Positions 36,034 through 48,048 of a DNA stretch of 64,000 nucleotides are shown here, one piece after another. The first letter of the stretch is position 1. The number at the start of each line of letters is the position of its first letter. This DNA is from Channallabes apus (lineage: Eukaryota > Chordata > Actinopteri > Siluriformes > Clariidae): NCBI GenBank assembly GCA_030522415.1, contig CM060115.1, positions 11,410,491 through 11,474,490 on the forward strand. Reading direction: 5' to 3'. The translations under genes were made by a program, and so were the position numbers. The notes beneath the pieces are model-generated. The model was not told the DNA's origin. It worked only from the letters and a program-made list of their open reading frames with translations, and did no database searches.

Positions 36034-37000
36034 TTCTAGCACTTTTAACAATGGCCACTGTCTCAAAGCAGCTTCATAAAATTAAAAGAGAATTTATGGA
36101 AGCCTGTATGAGTGAGAAAGAAAATGTGTTTATTTACATTTAGGCATTTGGCAGACGCTCTTATCCAGAGCGACTTACATTTTTATCTCATTATACATCT
36201 GAGCAGTTGAGGGTTAAGGGCCTTGCTCAAGGGCCCAACAGTGGCAACTTGGTGGTTGTGGGGTTTGAACCTGGGATCTTCCGAACCGTAGTCCAATGCC
36301 TTAACCACTGAGCTACCCCTGGCCCATATATAGTAATGAGATTGTGAGATTGTCCCTGATGAACAAGCTGAGTTTGACGATGGAAAAGAAAAACTCCCTG
36401 AGATGGCATTAGGAAGAAACCTTGAGAGGAACCAGACTCAACAGGGAACCCATCCTCATTTGGGCGGTAATGGATAACAGGAATAATATAACGACATCAT
36501 GTGTGTTAGGCTGCTGGAAGGTCAGTATAACAAAAGTTATTGTGGAGTCCAGTTCAGCTCGTGGAGGGCGAGTCAGCAGGTGCAGAGGACCGAGGGGGGT
36601 CTGGATCACAGGGAGCTCAGGAGCAGCAACCATCATGAAGCCGAATCTACCTGGAGGTGGTCCTTCTCTGGATGCCTCAAGATCTTTGCAGGGCTGGCCA
36701 CTGCCTACTGGAGCTGGCACAATCTCCAGTTGGGTGGAGGAAGGAAAAACAGGTGGAAAAGAATTAGCGTAGATGCCGTTCAGGATGTTAGCAGCACTAG
36801 ATAGGAGTGTGCATTTATACTGTATATATTGGAGTACGAGTTTATGTGATGAATTATGTGCAATCCAGATTAAAGAGATGTGTCTATTTTTAAACTGAGC
36901 CCCGAACAGTTTAAGGCTGGAAGGCTATTCCAAAGCTTAGGAGCTAAATATGAGAACGCTCTACCACCTTTTGTAGATTTTGATATTGAAGATTTTGAAG
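36034..37000 (-). mobile_element. LINE 3' end, same family as 8.85-10.03 kb, holding a SINE
   Basis: The left part matches the 3' UTR of the other copy (TTTTAACAATGGCCACTGTCTC; GAAAAACTCCCTGAGATG; GAGGAACCAGACTC). On the - strand about 36893-36982 encodes GGRAFSYLAPKLWNSLPA, the end of the reverse-transcriptase ORF, after which a deletion removes the last residues. The AATTG terminal repeats are lost. The right limit is approximate. Confidence 0.8.
36133..36325 (-). mobile_element. tRNA-derived SINE, complete, inside the LINE end
   Basis: On the - strand: GGGCCAGGGGTAGCTCAGTGG head, GGTTCAAACCCC B-box-like motif, and LINE-like tail GGATAAGAGCGTCTGCCAAA. It splits the LINE 3' UTR between 36132 and 36326. 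Confidence 0.88.
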
Positions 37001-38205
37001 TATGGTGTTCTGACTCCTTTGTTCAAGAAGCTTGACAAAGGAGGCAGAAGAATCTACAGCCAAGAGACCAAGTGGATGAGACATGTTGCCTAGGCAACCA
37101 TCAATCATTTTGGTGCACTAACCTCCACTAATCATCACTTTCATAATGAGCTGCCAGTCATTTTTGTAAATTTGGATTAGTGGAATTCTTATGTTTCTGT
37201 CTTTGCCTCATGGTGTTCAGCTCAGTTATGGTTTGGTGTGAGCGATGGCATAAACACTTATGTTTAGATTAGAAAGTCAAGGCACTTTAAGTCTTTCTTT
37301 AAAATGTACTGAGTAAAAGTACAGGTTTTTCATCAGGAAATGTACAGTATCGAGTAGAAGTAAAACGTATCGTGCATGGAAAATCTTTAATGAGCGTAAT
37401 GGAGTATTTGCAACTTTGTTACTTGCCACCTTTGTTCCTAAGACATTATTAACGATTTCCAAATAGCTGAGTGTGTACTTAGTCATTGCTAAATCTGTAT
37501 CCCTGTGGTGCTCTATAATGTAAATGGGTCCTAAATGACTCGGTGGGGCAATATTGCCTCATTTATCTAAGACAGATGGAATTGCAGAGTTAAATTTTTA
37601 TTGCCGTTCTCAAGCGTTTCTAATACACATCATATCATTAGTGCAGTGAAGTGAGTTTAAGCACAGCACTTACTGTATGTATGTGTATGTACTGTATGCA
37701 CGGCTCTCGGCACCGCATGTTCAAGTCTCTGATCAGCATTTATGCAAAGCTCAACATCAGGCTTCAAATGACCCCCGGCTGCTTGATCTGCTTGATGTAT
37801 CTGATATTTAAATGCAAATCCTAATCATTAGCTATATTTTAGTTGTTAAACCTTCTTTCCTTCCGGTGTCACACACACATCTACTGGAAAATTTATATCT
37901 GGAAGAGCAATCTCCCAAATGTTAGAAAGTGAGTGCTCCTGACAGGTTTTCTCCTCCTACACACCTATGTATCCCACAGTGCAGCTGTGCGTCTCACACC
38001 AGGTTTCTCAAGCAGATGTGTGTTAGCGCTCGGCTGTGGCAGCGCATTATGACTGACAAGTCTTAAAGAAAGAGCAGCATGCCAAAGCAGTTTTTTTTTT
38101 TTTTTTTATTAAAAATATTTTTTTAAATAAGTAACAGTGATGATGAACCTAAAGGCAAAGTAACTGCCATCATTAGCAACACTACTTATTGAAGCTCTTC
38201 TCCAG
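37001..38205. other. Unique intron-like sequence before the CUB segment
   Basis: No gene or repeat was recognised except a T/A run at 38090-38130. Confidence 0.3.
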
Positions 38206-38345
38206 CAGCAGAGCAATCCAGAGTGATTTCCATTTGACTGGCAGCTTCATGCCTGACCTGATCTTCAGCGTGACCCATCAGATGTGGCTCCATCTGGAGT
38301 CGGATGAGCTCGTTGACTCCACTGGCCTCAAAATCAATTACAAAG
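38206..38345 (+). CDS. csmd3: Probable CSMD exon or exon relic: second half of a CUB domain
   Basis: In one open frame this segment encodes LTGSF-PDLI-S, then QMWLHLESDE and STGLKINYK, the C-terminal strands of a CUB domain. The LTGS-PDLI-QMWLHL pattern matches the third CUB domain of CSMD proteins as I remember them, best CSMD3. Several CAG acceptors (after 38205, 38208 or 38211) follow a short pyrimidine tract and all give phase 2, the expected entry phase for the second exon of a CUB domain. The open frame ends with AAG|GTTCAT at 38345, phase 1 out, as expected before a sushi exon. Oddities: the donor is weak after GT, the sequence just before LTGS does not match the family, and the start is uncertain by several bases. 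It may be a real exon, an alternatively used one or a decayed relic. The + strand matches the exon at 44.7 kb. Confidence 0.68.
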
Positions 38346-38679
38346 GTTCATTCTTTTTCCTCAGTCTGGCTTTAAAGCACTTCCCATGAAGCGGGCTTGG
38401 CTTAGACGCCGCTGACTCATTTTTTTTTTTCTGCTCAATTTTTTCCCTTGGTATCTATCTTGTTGGATGGCTTTTGTGATGTGGTACATTTTTCCCAATA
38501 GCAACATGCTGTGTTTTGAGTTCCAGTGTGGATTTGCACTTTAATATAAACACCACTGTAATCTATAATCAGTGGTCAACTGGCATCTGTGTATGCTGAA
38601 TACATAGTGCTACTACTACTATCCTTAATATAAATATTAATACAAATACATATTTAAAACAACAAATTATTTCTATTAT

Positions 38680-38882
38680 TATTATTATTATTATTAATAA
38701 TAATAATAATAATAATAATAAGCGTTGAGCAATAATAGGAGCATGAATAGTAACATTAACAGCAACAACAGTAAAAGTCAGAACATTAACAGTTGTAACA
38801 ACAGTAACCCTCACAGTCGTAACAAGAGAAACAGTAACAGTCATAACAAGAGTAACATTTGCAACAATAACATCTGTAACAA
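38680..38882. repeat. (ATT)n followed by AACAGTAACA-type array, left part
   Basis: A TTA/AAT run (38680-38720) passes into a loosely repeated AACAACAGTAAC sequence. The array continues after the SINE at 39250-39600. Confidence 0.8.
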
Positions 38883-39236
38883 GGCGGCACGGTGGTGTAG
38901 TGGTTAGCACTGTCGCCTTGCACCTCCAGGGTCCGGGTTCGATTCCCGGCCAGGCTCGATTCCCGTCTCTATGTGCATGGAGTTTGCATGTTCTCCCCGT
39001 GCTTGGTGGGTTTCCTCCGGGTACTCCGGTTTCCTCCCACAGTCCAAAGATATGCAGATTAGGCTAATTGGTGTTCCCAAATTGACCATAGTGTGTGTGT
39101 GTGTGCGCTCTGCGATGGATTGGTATGCTGTCCAGGGTGTACCCTACCTCGTGCCCAGAGTCTCCTGGGATATGCTCCAGGTCCCCGCGACCCTAAATAC
39201 AGGATAAAGCGGTATAGAAGATGAATGAATGAATGA
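38883..39236 (+). mobile_element. Full-length Mermaid-type SINE
   Basis: Complete copy from GGCGGCACGGTGGTGTAGTG to ATGAATGAATGA. The 13-bp duplication ACATCTGTAACAA (38870-38882 and 39237-39249) is derived from the array it landed in. It is a good reference copy for the family in this genome. Confidence 0.95.
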
Positions 39237-39249
39237 ACATCTGTAACAA

Positions 39250-39600
39250 CCATAACAGGAACAGTAACCATGCCAATGATAACAATAACAGTAACACTAA
39301 CATAAGTAAAAGTAACAACACTAACATAATAACAAGAACAGTAACAACTGCAACAGTAACAATAACATAAGTAACAATAACAATGACATTTATTGTTATT
39401 ATTGCAACACTAACATAATAACAGTAACAAGAACAGTAACAACCCTGACAAAATAAAATATTAATGTTTATATCAAGGATAGTAGTAACAGTAACAATGA
39501 GAAGGACAATGACAACAGTAACAATGACAACAATGGTAACCGTGACAATGGCAACAACAGTAGTAACAATGACAGCAATAACAATAATAGTAATCAGTCA
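39250..39600. repeat. AACAGTAACA-type array, right part
   Basis: Continuation of the degenerate AAC/AGTAAC trinucleotide-based array, almost free of stop-forming context in several frames, which explains the Ser/Asn-rich open frames nearby. Confidence 0.8.
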
Positions 39601-40999
39601 AATCTGAATTGTTTATTATTGTAAATTAACTTTTTTTTTTTTTTTAATTAAGGATATTTTCACTTATCATATTTTGCAATTCACCACTACTATTACATTT
39701 TAATGAAAGTAGGTTAATAAGTAAATAAAATAAATAAATAAGTCATTGGCCTATTGTAAGCATTTTTTTCCTCTCTGTTAAAGAATGAATGAATATACAG
39801 TACAGTACTGCACCCCAAAATAGAGATGAGTAGCTCACACCGGGTATTGCCATGCCACGATTTTTTGGTGTCTTCGTTCAAATCCTGGTTTATTTAACTT
39901 CCAGTTGATTTGTGTCAGGTTACACAGAGTGGTTACTGTATTTGTTTATGCATCTTGTTAAAAGAAAAAAAAAGTATAAAACGTATCTAAAGTTTCTTGT
40001 CACCTCTGGAACACCTATTACATCTTTTTCTGTGTTTTTGGGAAATGTTCAAGTGATGATTATCATCATCACATATGGCATTTATTTGCTGCCATCCTCA
40101 GCTGAATATTATAGGCATCCTTCCAATTAGCACATCCTGAAACATTCTGGGCAAAGGCGATCCATAACGGCTATTTATTAGATTATACTATTTAGTAGTC
40201 TATCGCTTTATATATTTTCTTTTTGGCATCATAGTTTAATATTTTTCATATAAAAAAATTTTTAAGTAACATTTCAGAATTTAGCTGAAAAACTGTAACA
40301 CTTTGAACACTTCTGTTCCAATTAGCTATTGTCGAGTAAGTTTGAGAAAAAGGCATGTACAGTAAATCCTTTGCTCATTAGAAGGCCCAGGTTCTTGGTA
40401 AATTGTCAGAATGTTCTAGACCGCGGTTGACGCAGTTATAATTGGTAAAGAAGAAAAACACAAAACCTCCAAATGGAAATGTCCGTAAAGGAACCGTATT
40501 TATCCTGCTAATACAGTTATATTAAATATAGTTTTTATTTGTTTAATTGTTTAAAAATAAAATTGTTTTTCTCTGTTGTTGTTTTTTTTTTTTTCTCGCA
40601 CATTTCACACAACAGTCGTTAAGTTACCACTAGTTTAGATGCATTTCCAAAAATAGGTTATATGCTGAAGCACAAAACACGATGGCGCTACTGAAAAATT
40701 AAGCAATTCTCCTCAAACTCTTAATTCATGTTTCAAAACATGAGTTTGCTGTGATCTAATTATTTATAATGAAAAGTAAAAAAAAATCTAGATCACTAGA
40801 CATTTTATTACTAGTTACATTAGGGTTATCTTGATGCTCAAATTCCTTCATGTCTTGATCATGATTAAGACTCTCGACACTACTGCATGTCCTTTTAATT
40901 GTATTGTGCTGGTTTGTCTTTGCGTCAACTCCCATTGCTTTATGTTTAATTTGCACTACTGTGTAATGTAACATAAAGATGCCCATATATGTATATACT
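39601..40999. other. AT-rich intron-like sequence
   Basis: Nothing recognised. I looked specifically for sushi (C-x-D-P-G) and CUB codons here and found none. Confidence 0.35.
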
Positions 41000-41372
41000 T
41001 TCATTCATTCATTTCATTTTCTATACCGCTTAATCCTGTGTTCAGGGTCGCGGGGGGCCTGGAGCCTATCCCAGGAGACTTCGGGCACTAGGCGGGGTAC
41101 ACCCTGGACAGGGTGCCAATCCATCGCAGGGCACACACACATACACACACCCAATCACACACTACGGGCAATTTAGGAACACCAATTAGCCTAACCTGCA
41201 TATCTTTGGACTGTGGGAGGAAACCGGAGTACCCGGAGGAAACCCACCAAGCACGGGGAGAACATGCAAACTCCATGCACACAGAGACGGGAATCGAGCC
41301 TGGCCGGGGAATCGAACCCAGACCCTGGAGGTGCAAGGCGACAGTGCTAACCACTACACCACCGCGCCGCCT
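41000..41372 (-). mobile_element. Full-length Mermaid-type SINE
   Basis: - strand copy with (ATTC)n tail at the left and CACCACCGCGCCGCC at the head end. The duplication TATGTATATACT lies at 40988-40999 and 41373-41384. The long open frames across it are chance. Confidence 0.95.
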
Positions 41373-41389
41373 TATGTATATACTGTATA

Positions 41390-41393
<4 letters not shown>

Positions 41394-41429
<36 letters not shown>
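41394..41429. repeat. (AT)n microsatellite
   Basis: About seventeen AT units next to the SINE. Confidence 0.9.
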
Positions 41430-41433
<4 letters not shown>

Positions 41434-41434
<1 letters not shown>

Positions 41435-42000
41435 TGTGTATTCAAGTCAAACTGGGACATTTGATTGCACAGAATAACAACACAGTTATGAGAGTAAAAA
41501 CTCTCTTTATTTCTCTATATAATCCCCTCCTACACTAATGCACTTATCCCAGTATTTCACTAGTGCTTAGATACCATCAAGGTAGGACTTTTTCTATCAG
41601 ACTGCTTACTTCACAACTAAAAATCTAGTCTTCCAGTTGTTGTTGTTGCCGGATGCCCTTCCTGACACAACCTTCCCATTTTAACCAGGCTTGGGACTGG
41701 CACTGCATCCAGTGGCAAACGCTAGCCTCCCAGGAACTCCTTTAATGGTCCAAACATGTGGAAGTGGCTTGGAGCGAGGTGAGAACCATACAGGGGATGT
41801 GCCAATAATTCCAGCCGAGTTCCTGTAACGTGCAAGCTGTGTTGGTGAATGATTGTGTGTACAGTTCCCACAGACAGATGTGTCTCTTCTGCAAGTTGGC
41901 GAAAAGTAATTCATCAGCTTTCAAGGGTCAGCCGTTCCACTCGCTGATATTCATGGAACGACTGTAGTGGGGCTCCGAGCCACCTCGGCTGGGACCGCCA
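41434..42000 (-). mobile_element. Mariner relic with an inserted SINE-like module
   Basis: On the - strand about 41730-41815 encodes, with one frame choice, HPLYGSHLAPSHFHMFGPLK, recognisable as the mariner 'D34D' region ('HPPYSPDLAPSD-HLFGPLK') with the key aspartates altered. 41635-41720 carries the GGATGCCCTTCCTGACACAAC module of an unrelated repeat. No open frame spans the transposase. Confidence 0.7.
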
Positions 42001-42084
42001 TTCACCGTTCAAATGTATCACTGTACTGTGCTTAAAGTCTTATGTAAAAATCGAATGCTTTTATGTCTCTATTCACCAGAAATT

Positions 42085-42170
42085 TCATTTTCAAATCCTG
42101 TTTTGACTTGAACGCCCCTTGCACAATGAAAATAAAGTTAAACCTTACCTAATCTAATCTAATCTAAAAT
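42085..42170 (+). mobile_element. LINE tail fragment
   Basis: CTTGCACAATGAAAATAAAG followed by (AATCT)n is the style of L2-type LINE 3' ends. No ORF portion is preserved next to it. Confidence 0.45.
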
Positions 42171-42754
42171 CAGAGTCTGTATGGTTTATATTCTTGCAAT
42201 GTTACATGGCTGTTGCATGTATAAATTTAATTATTTGACTTTATATATGAATGTGTTTACAAGTTTTATTCCTGGAATATAAGCCAAATACATATTTGAT
42301 AAATGTGTGCTTACAATTCCGTATGACAATGAATTATTTTAACCATAGAAGTAAATCAGTTTATGTAAGCCGGAGGCTGAGACATTCTCCCTCTCGTAAG
42401 CCCCTAGCAGTGACTACAGCCTATCTATCAAGATTCTGATTAACTGTATGTAAGCCTTTTTTTACCCTACGTATGATCATATTTCCTTGAATATAAAAAA
42501 AAAAATGTTGAAAAATGTCAATATTACAATGCTTTTTCTCATGAAAAACGCAGAGCTATTTGGTATTCTTCTGAAAGTCTACGGAAACTTTAAATCATCG
42601 GCCAATGAGGATGCGGTCCTGTAAGACTTTCTCAGCTAACTGGACAGTAAAGTAGCATCCCTTTAACACCTGACCAGAATGCCAAATATACCTCTAAGCC
42701 ACAAAACTTCTAACTGCACAAACGTCCTACATTTGGACAGAATGAATGCAGCTT

Positions 42755-43017
42755 AGGCAGCACGGTGGATAACGCCGTCACCTTGCACCTCTAGGGAGTT
42801 TGCATGTTCTCCCTATGCTTTGTGGTTTCCTCAAGGTTCCTCAAGTTCTTCCCACAGTCCAAAGACATGCAGATTAGGTCAATAGGTGTGTCCATATTGC
42901 CCATAGTGTGTGAATGAGTGGGTAAGTGTGTGCATGTGTGTATGCCCTGTGATGAATTGGCACCCTGTCCAGGGTGTACCCTACCTAAGTCTCCTGGGAT
43001 AGGCCTACAGTACAGAC
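42755..43017 (+). mobile_element. Mermaid-type SINE, split by a hAT-like element
   Basis: The head and core are present to CTCCTGGGATAGGCC. The SINE tail resumes after the inserted element with AATGACAATGAGTGAGTGAG at about 43724-43743. Confidence 0.75.
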
Positions 43018-43718
43018 CAGGGGTTTCCAAATCCAGTCCTGGAGGGCGAGTGATCAGCACAGTTTGTAACTCACCAACACCTAAACACACCCACTGAACT
43101 AATTAACAGATTAGTTAAATCAGCTGTGTTTGAGAAGAAGAATCACCAAACTGTATTGGATACTGGCCCGCCAGCAGTGGTGTCAAAAGTATTCACATTC
43201 ATTACTTGAGTAGAAGTATAGATACCAGGGTTTAAAAAAAACTTCTTAAGAAGTTGAAGTATCAACTCAAGCTTTTTACTTAAGTTAAAGTATAAAAGTA
43301 CTGGTTTCAGAACTACTTAAAGTATAAAAGTAAAAGTAACTTAAGGGGGGAAAAAGCATTAAGGTCACGCGTTTTGATCATGTGACGGGGGGGTAGGGGG
43401 GTGTGCGTTCTGATCATGCGCCGGGTGGGTGCGTTCTGATCATGCCAAGGGGGGGGGGGTGTCGGTGGGGTGCGCGTTTTGATCATGTGAAGGGGGGGGG
43501 GGGGGGGGACGAGTAACGAGGCTATTTTTAAATAGTAAGGAGTAGAAAGTACAGATAATTGCTTAAAAATGTAAGGAGTAGAAGTAAAAAGTCGGCTGAA
43601 AAATAATTACTCCAGTAAACTATAGATACCCAAAATTTCTACTTAAGTAAAGTAACGAAGTATTTGTACTTCGTTACTTGACACCTCTGCCCGCCAGCAC
43701 TGGATTTGGAGACCCCTG
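43018..43718. mobile_element. Palindromic hAT-like element with CAGGGGT ends, itself interrupted
   Basis: Left end CAGGGGTTTCCAAATCCAG and right end CTGGATTTGGAGACCCCTG are inverted repeats. No matching 8-bp duplication was found at the outer edges. The element is opened at 43174 by another hAT MITE. A fragment of the same family is at 13313-13430. Confidence 0.7.
43175..43689. mobile_element. hAT MITE with G-rich minisatellite core
   Basis: Ends CAGTGGTGTCAAAAGTATTC and CTTGACACCTCTG, flanked by the 8-bp duplication CCCGCCAG (43167-43174, 43690-43697), diagnostic of hAT. The core (43362-43510) has four GCGTT(T/C)TGATCATG units separated by G runs of up to 17. A sister copy in the opposite orientation is at 48049-48487. 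Confidence 0.92.
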
Positions 43719-43820
43719 GTGTAATGACAATGAGTGAGTGAGGTGAGTGAATTCCGGCTCATCTACAAAAACTGGAATGTAGGGTTCTTCATTAGCCTCC
43801 AGCTCCATAAATCTCTAGAG

Positions 43821-43934
<114 letters not shown>

Positions 43935-44079
43935 AAATACACAAAAAATGTATACGTGATGGGGACAGAAATACACATTGCACTGTTCAGTAGAGCTCTC
44001 TATACTGTAGATCATACAGATTCTTTATATAAAGTACCCGCACATCCTGGGACCGCAGCAAAAAAAATAAATAAATAAA

Positions 44080-44861
<782 letters not shown>

Positions 44862-45229
44862 TGAGTCCACAGAGGACAGGGCGCGTCTCGGGGCGCACTC
44901 TCACAGCCGTACTTTAGCTAGAAGCCTCAGACGCGAGCTGTAAATCAGACGCAGGAATAAGAGTAAATTGAAGGCGTATTAAAACCCGGATCAGTATTTA
45001 CAGCTCCATATATTGGCTTCAGCATCTGGACTGACACGGTTCAGCATCTCTCTTACTCTTTTAAGATCTTTAAATATAGGTTGAAGAGACTTAAATATAA
45101 ATGATAAGAGAAGTTCTCAGACACGTGAGAATCACTCCATATGGGGCTTCCTGATTTATTATTATTATTTTTTAATGAACCTATTTTATAGTTATTGCAT
45201 AATATTAGTAGTTCACGTCCACATTTTGT

Positions 45230-45790
45230 ATGTACTGCTTCATTCCTTTTTTTTTTCGGCTCATTATAGATGTTTACCTTTTATTTTTTTATTTATTAAA
45301 TATTTTACGTTATCCTTAATTTTGCTTATTACATAATATTTATTGTTTAATTATTCCTGTTTATGCTGATCGCATAATTTCTGCTGTTTACCTTTTCTTA
45401 CTTTTGTTAATTTTCGTATATAATATTTATTTATTTTGTTTGTTTATGTGGTCTAAACCTTGCTGTATAAATATCCTCATTTTTGTTCTGAAATTATTCA
45501 GTTTTGTTGTTGGGTATTTAACGCGAATTATTTTGTTTACTTGTCCTACGTTTTTTGTTTTCTTATCCTCATTTTCGTTTACTTATTCTTGGCTTTGTTT
45601 ATTGTCTCATTGCTGACCTATCCTTTTTTTTTTTGTATGTTTGGTCACTCATCCTCATTTTCTTGTTTATTACATAAACCTGTGTTGGTGTTTACTTATT
45701 CTGATTTGTTTGTTAATTCTCTCCGTGTATTTTATTTATTACCCCTACCTGCTCTATGCTATATTTTTAGACTTTGGCTGATTTTTTATT
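45230..45790. repeat. Degenerate T-rich repeats downstream of the exon
   Basis: Loosely repeated motifs of the form TGTTTACTTATCCTCATTTT recur about eight to ten times. This creates a long hydrophobic open frame (45460-45933) with no other sign of coding. Confidence 0.5.
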
Positions 45791-46979
45791 ATTTTTTCAA
45801 TTCAGAATATAATTGTGTCTCACTCAGCAGGGTTTATTTATTGCCTGTTTGCTTAACTTGCAATGTAAATGTTCTCCAGTGTGTGTGGAGGAGTAACATA
45901 TCCTTCTCCAGTTACTTGGTGTTATTGCATTAGAGTTATCATGGTGACCTTTGCTTTAAGGGAAGCTGTGGAGATGTGTATGATTCATTTTGTGATCCGG
46001 TATCACTTCAGGGACCCATAACATCGAGCCGAGAGGATAATACAAAGCATGATCTGTGATCTGGGCAGGGGAAAGTTTTATGAGATGTCTTTGACCCTGG
46101 TGAAATTATAAGTTTAACAAATTCCATGGAAGAAAATGTGTTTTTAGGCAGAATATGCAGTATATTTCTTTTACACCTTTTCACCGAGTTGCCTTTTCTC
46201 ACCTACAAGGGGACAAATATATAGAAAGGTGGAAAGAGCCATATCTTAAGTACTTTTTGGTGCTGATCAGATGATCCTTGAATTGTCTCTGGAAAAGTTC
46301 ACCAGAGCAAAAAGTGTCAACTATAAAGATAAAAGATGAAAGCTGATCAATAAAGATAATGGAGCAAAGGACAATATAAACAATACAGCATCATAACAGA
46401 ACAAACTAGCTATTCTTTTTTTTTTATAAACTGCACGGTATTTTGATGGCAGAAAGAAATGATCCGTATTGACAGACTGTGGCTGTTAGTTATCTCCTTC
46501 CACAGGAAAACAAGGACACAGAGTCACTCATGTGAAATGGCACTGCTATAGAGACCACTGGTGCGTGGTTTGTTTTATTTGATTATTTTTCCCCATGTGC
46601 TTGTGAGATAATTAAAGTCTATTCATGTTTCAAGGTGTAATACACATATGTTTTACTTCTTACTTATAAATAGTTTTATTGTTGATTTATATACGTAAAA
46701 ATCTAGTATCTCAAAATATTAGAATATTTAATTTCAGATTTGAGTAAATTCATATTCGTACTGTATACAGTATATACGCATGGGGATGCCTGCTGATATT
46801 GTATATCCCTTGTTCTGGTTCAGTACACATGTGGAAGCATGCTGCCTTGACATATTTGCTTTTCATGAGCTATACGAATGAAATGAACACTTTTCTACCA
46901 TATCATTTATTAAGATTTTTTATGTATCTTTCACAATTGTATTGTGTGTATACAGTAAGTAAAAAAAACAAAAACAAAC
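45791..46979. other. Unique intron-like sequence
   Basis: Nothing recognised. Confidence 0.3.
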
Positions 46980-47215
46980 ATCCATCCATCTAGGAACCTC
47001 TGTAGTCCAACTAGTGATCGTGGAGGCCAATGGTAACCATTATACGGTATTTATTCCCATTTTACGACCGTGGTAGGACCTCCGATCAACATTCACACAC
47101 TACGGTCAATTTGGGAACACCATCAGCCTAATCTGCATGTCTTTAAAGTGTGGGAAGAAAGCAGAATGCCTGGCATTAACTACAGACCCTGGAAGTTTGA
47201 GGCAAACCAACAAAC
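46980..47215 (-). mobile_element. Old Mermaid-related SINE, alternative 3' end
   Basis: CTAATCTGCATGTCTTTAAAG and ACAGACCCTGGAAGTTTGAG are SINE core and head on the - strand. The left part shares GTAGTCCAACTAG...GTGGAGGCCAATGG with the copy at 3590, and not with the common copies. Confidence 0.65.
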
Positions 47216-47413
47216 CAACAAATAAAACCCCACAAATCTTTTGGGCATGTTTTTGATCTCACATTGATCCCGTCATCCATTACTCCCCTGAGGAAAATAA
47301 ATCATTCTAAGGGTCTGAAAAGCCGAACTTTTTTTAAACCAAAGACAAAGAGCACAGTGAGGACACACATCCATTCTTGTAAATCAGTGCTAACCAAATT
47401 TCAGCTTTTTACA

Positions 47414-47790
47414 GGGTTATAACTTGTCTTTCTAGCAGCTGCAAGGCCTATCCTGTACCTCGCAGTGCTAGCCGTGCTAATGCCAGAGGTTAAAAGTTTA
47501 AAACCTCATAACAAAGCAAAACAAGACAATGAAAGCACTCTCGCCTCTTCTCATAAAGATTATGAGCCAAAGTTTAAAGTGCTTGAATTTTAAGCAGGCT
47601 ATGAATGAATATCCTATACTGCTACCCTGCAATGCCAACGATGCTAATATCAGAGCTAGAAAGCTCAAACCCCCATAACAAACAACAAGAACGTTAAGAC
47701 ACTGGTGACTGATTTATGAATCATTATAATCCACATGGCGCATGTTTGCAGAATTGTAACTTGGCTTTCAAGTGCTGAGTGCTCTTGAAA
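47414..47790. repeat. Ancient tandem duplication, about 166-bp unit
   Basis: CCTATCCTG-TACC-TGCAGTGC...AACCTCATAACAAA from 47447 is repeated, with roughly 70% identity by eye, from 47613. A partial third start (TAACTTGGCTTTC) is near 47757. Confidence 0.55.
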
Positions 47791-48048
47791 GTGATGCCAT
47801 GACAGGCTTTGCTAATGGTATTGCTATTTCACATGCTAATTGTAGCGAAGTCAAAGTCATGGAGGGAGAGCTTTGTCTAAATATATGAGAATGGAGGTGC
47901 GCTTATTTAACTCCATATCCTTAAGTGTTAGAAAACTTTTCTTTTCACAAATCTTGCCTAATTCACCTTAAATTATATTAGGAATAAAAATACTGAGTTT
48001 GTGTTTTTATTCAAATGTGAGATCTTTGTATTCATATGTTTTCATAAG

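Noticed and set aside
36409..36804. Overlapping open frames of about 100-116 aa
   Set aside because: They fall in the 3' UTR of the LINE copy and overlap in several frames.
2798..41372. tRNA genes suggested by A-box/B-box motifs
   Set aside because: The motifs are within SINE heads that lack a foldable cloverleaf and are followed by SINE bodies.
41088..41538. 114-141-aa open frames on both strands
   Set aside because: They are translations of the Mermaid SINE and AT microsatellite; the same peptides recur at every SINE copy.
45460..45933. 157-aa hydrophobic open frame resembling a membrane protein
   Set aside because: It lies in a T-rich degenerate repeat, which yields Phe/Leu/Tyr-rich translations by composition; no start context, no homologous motif.
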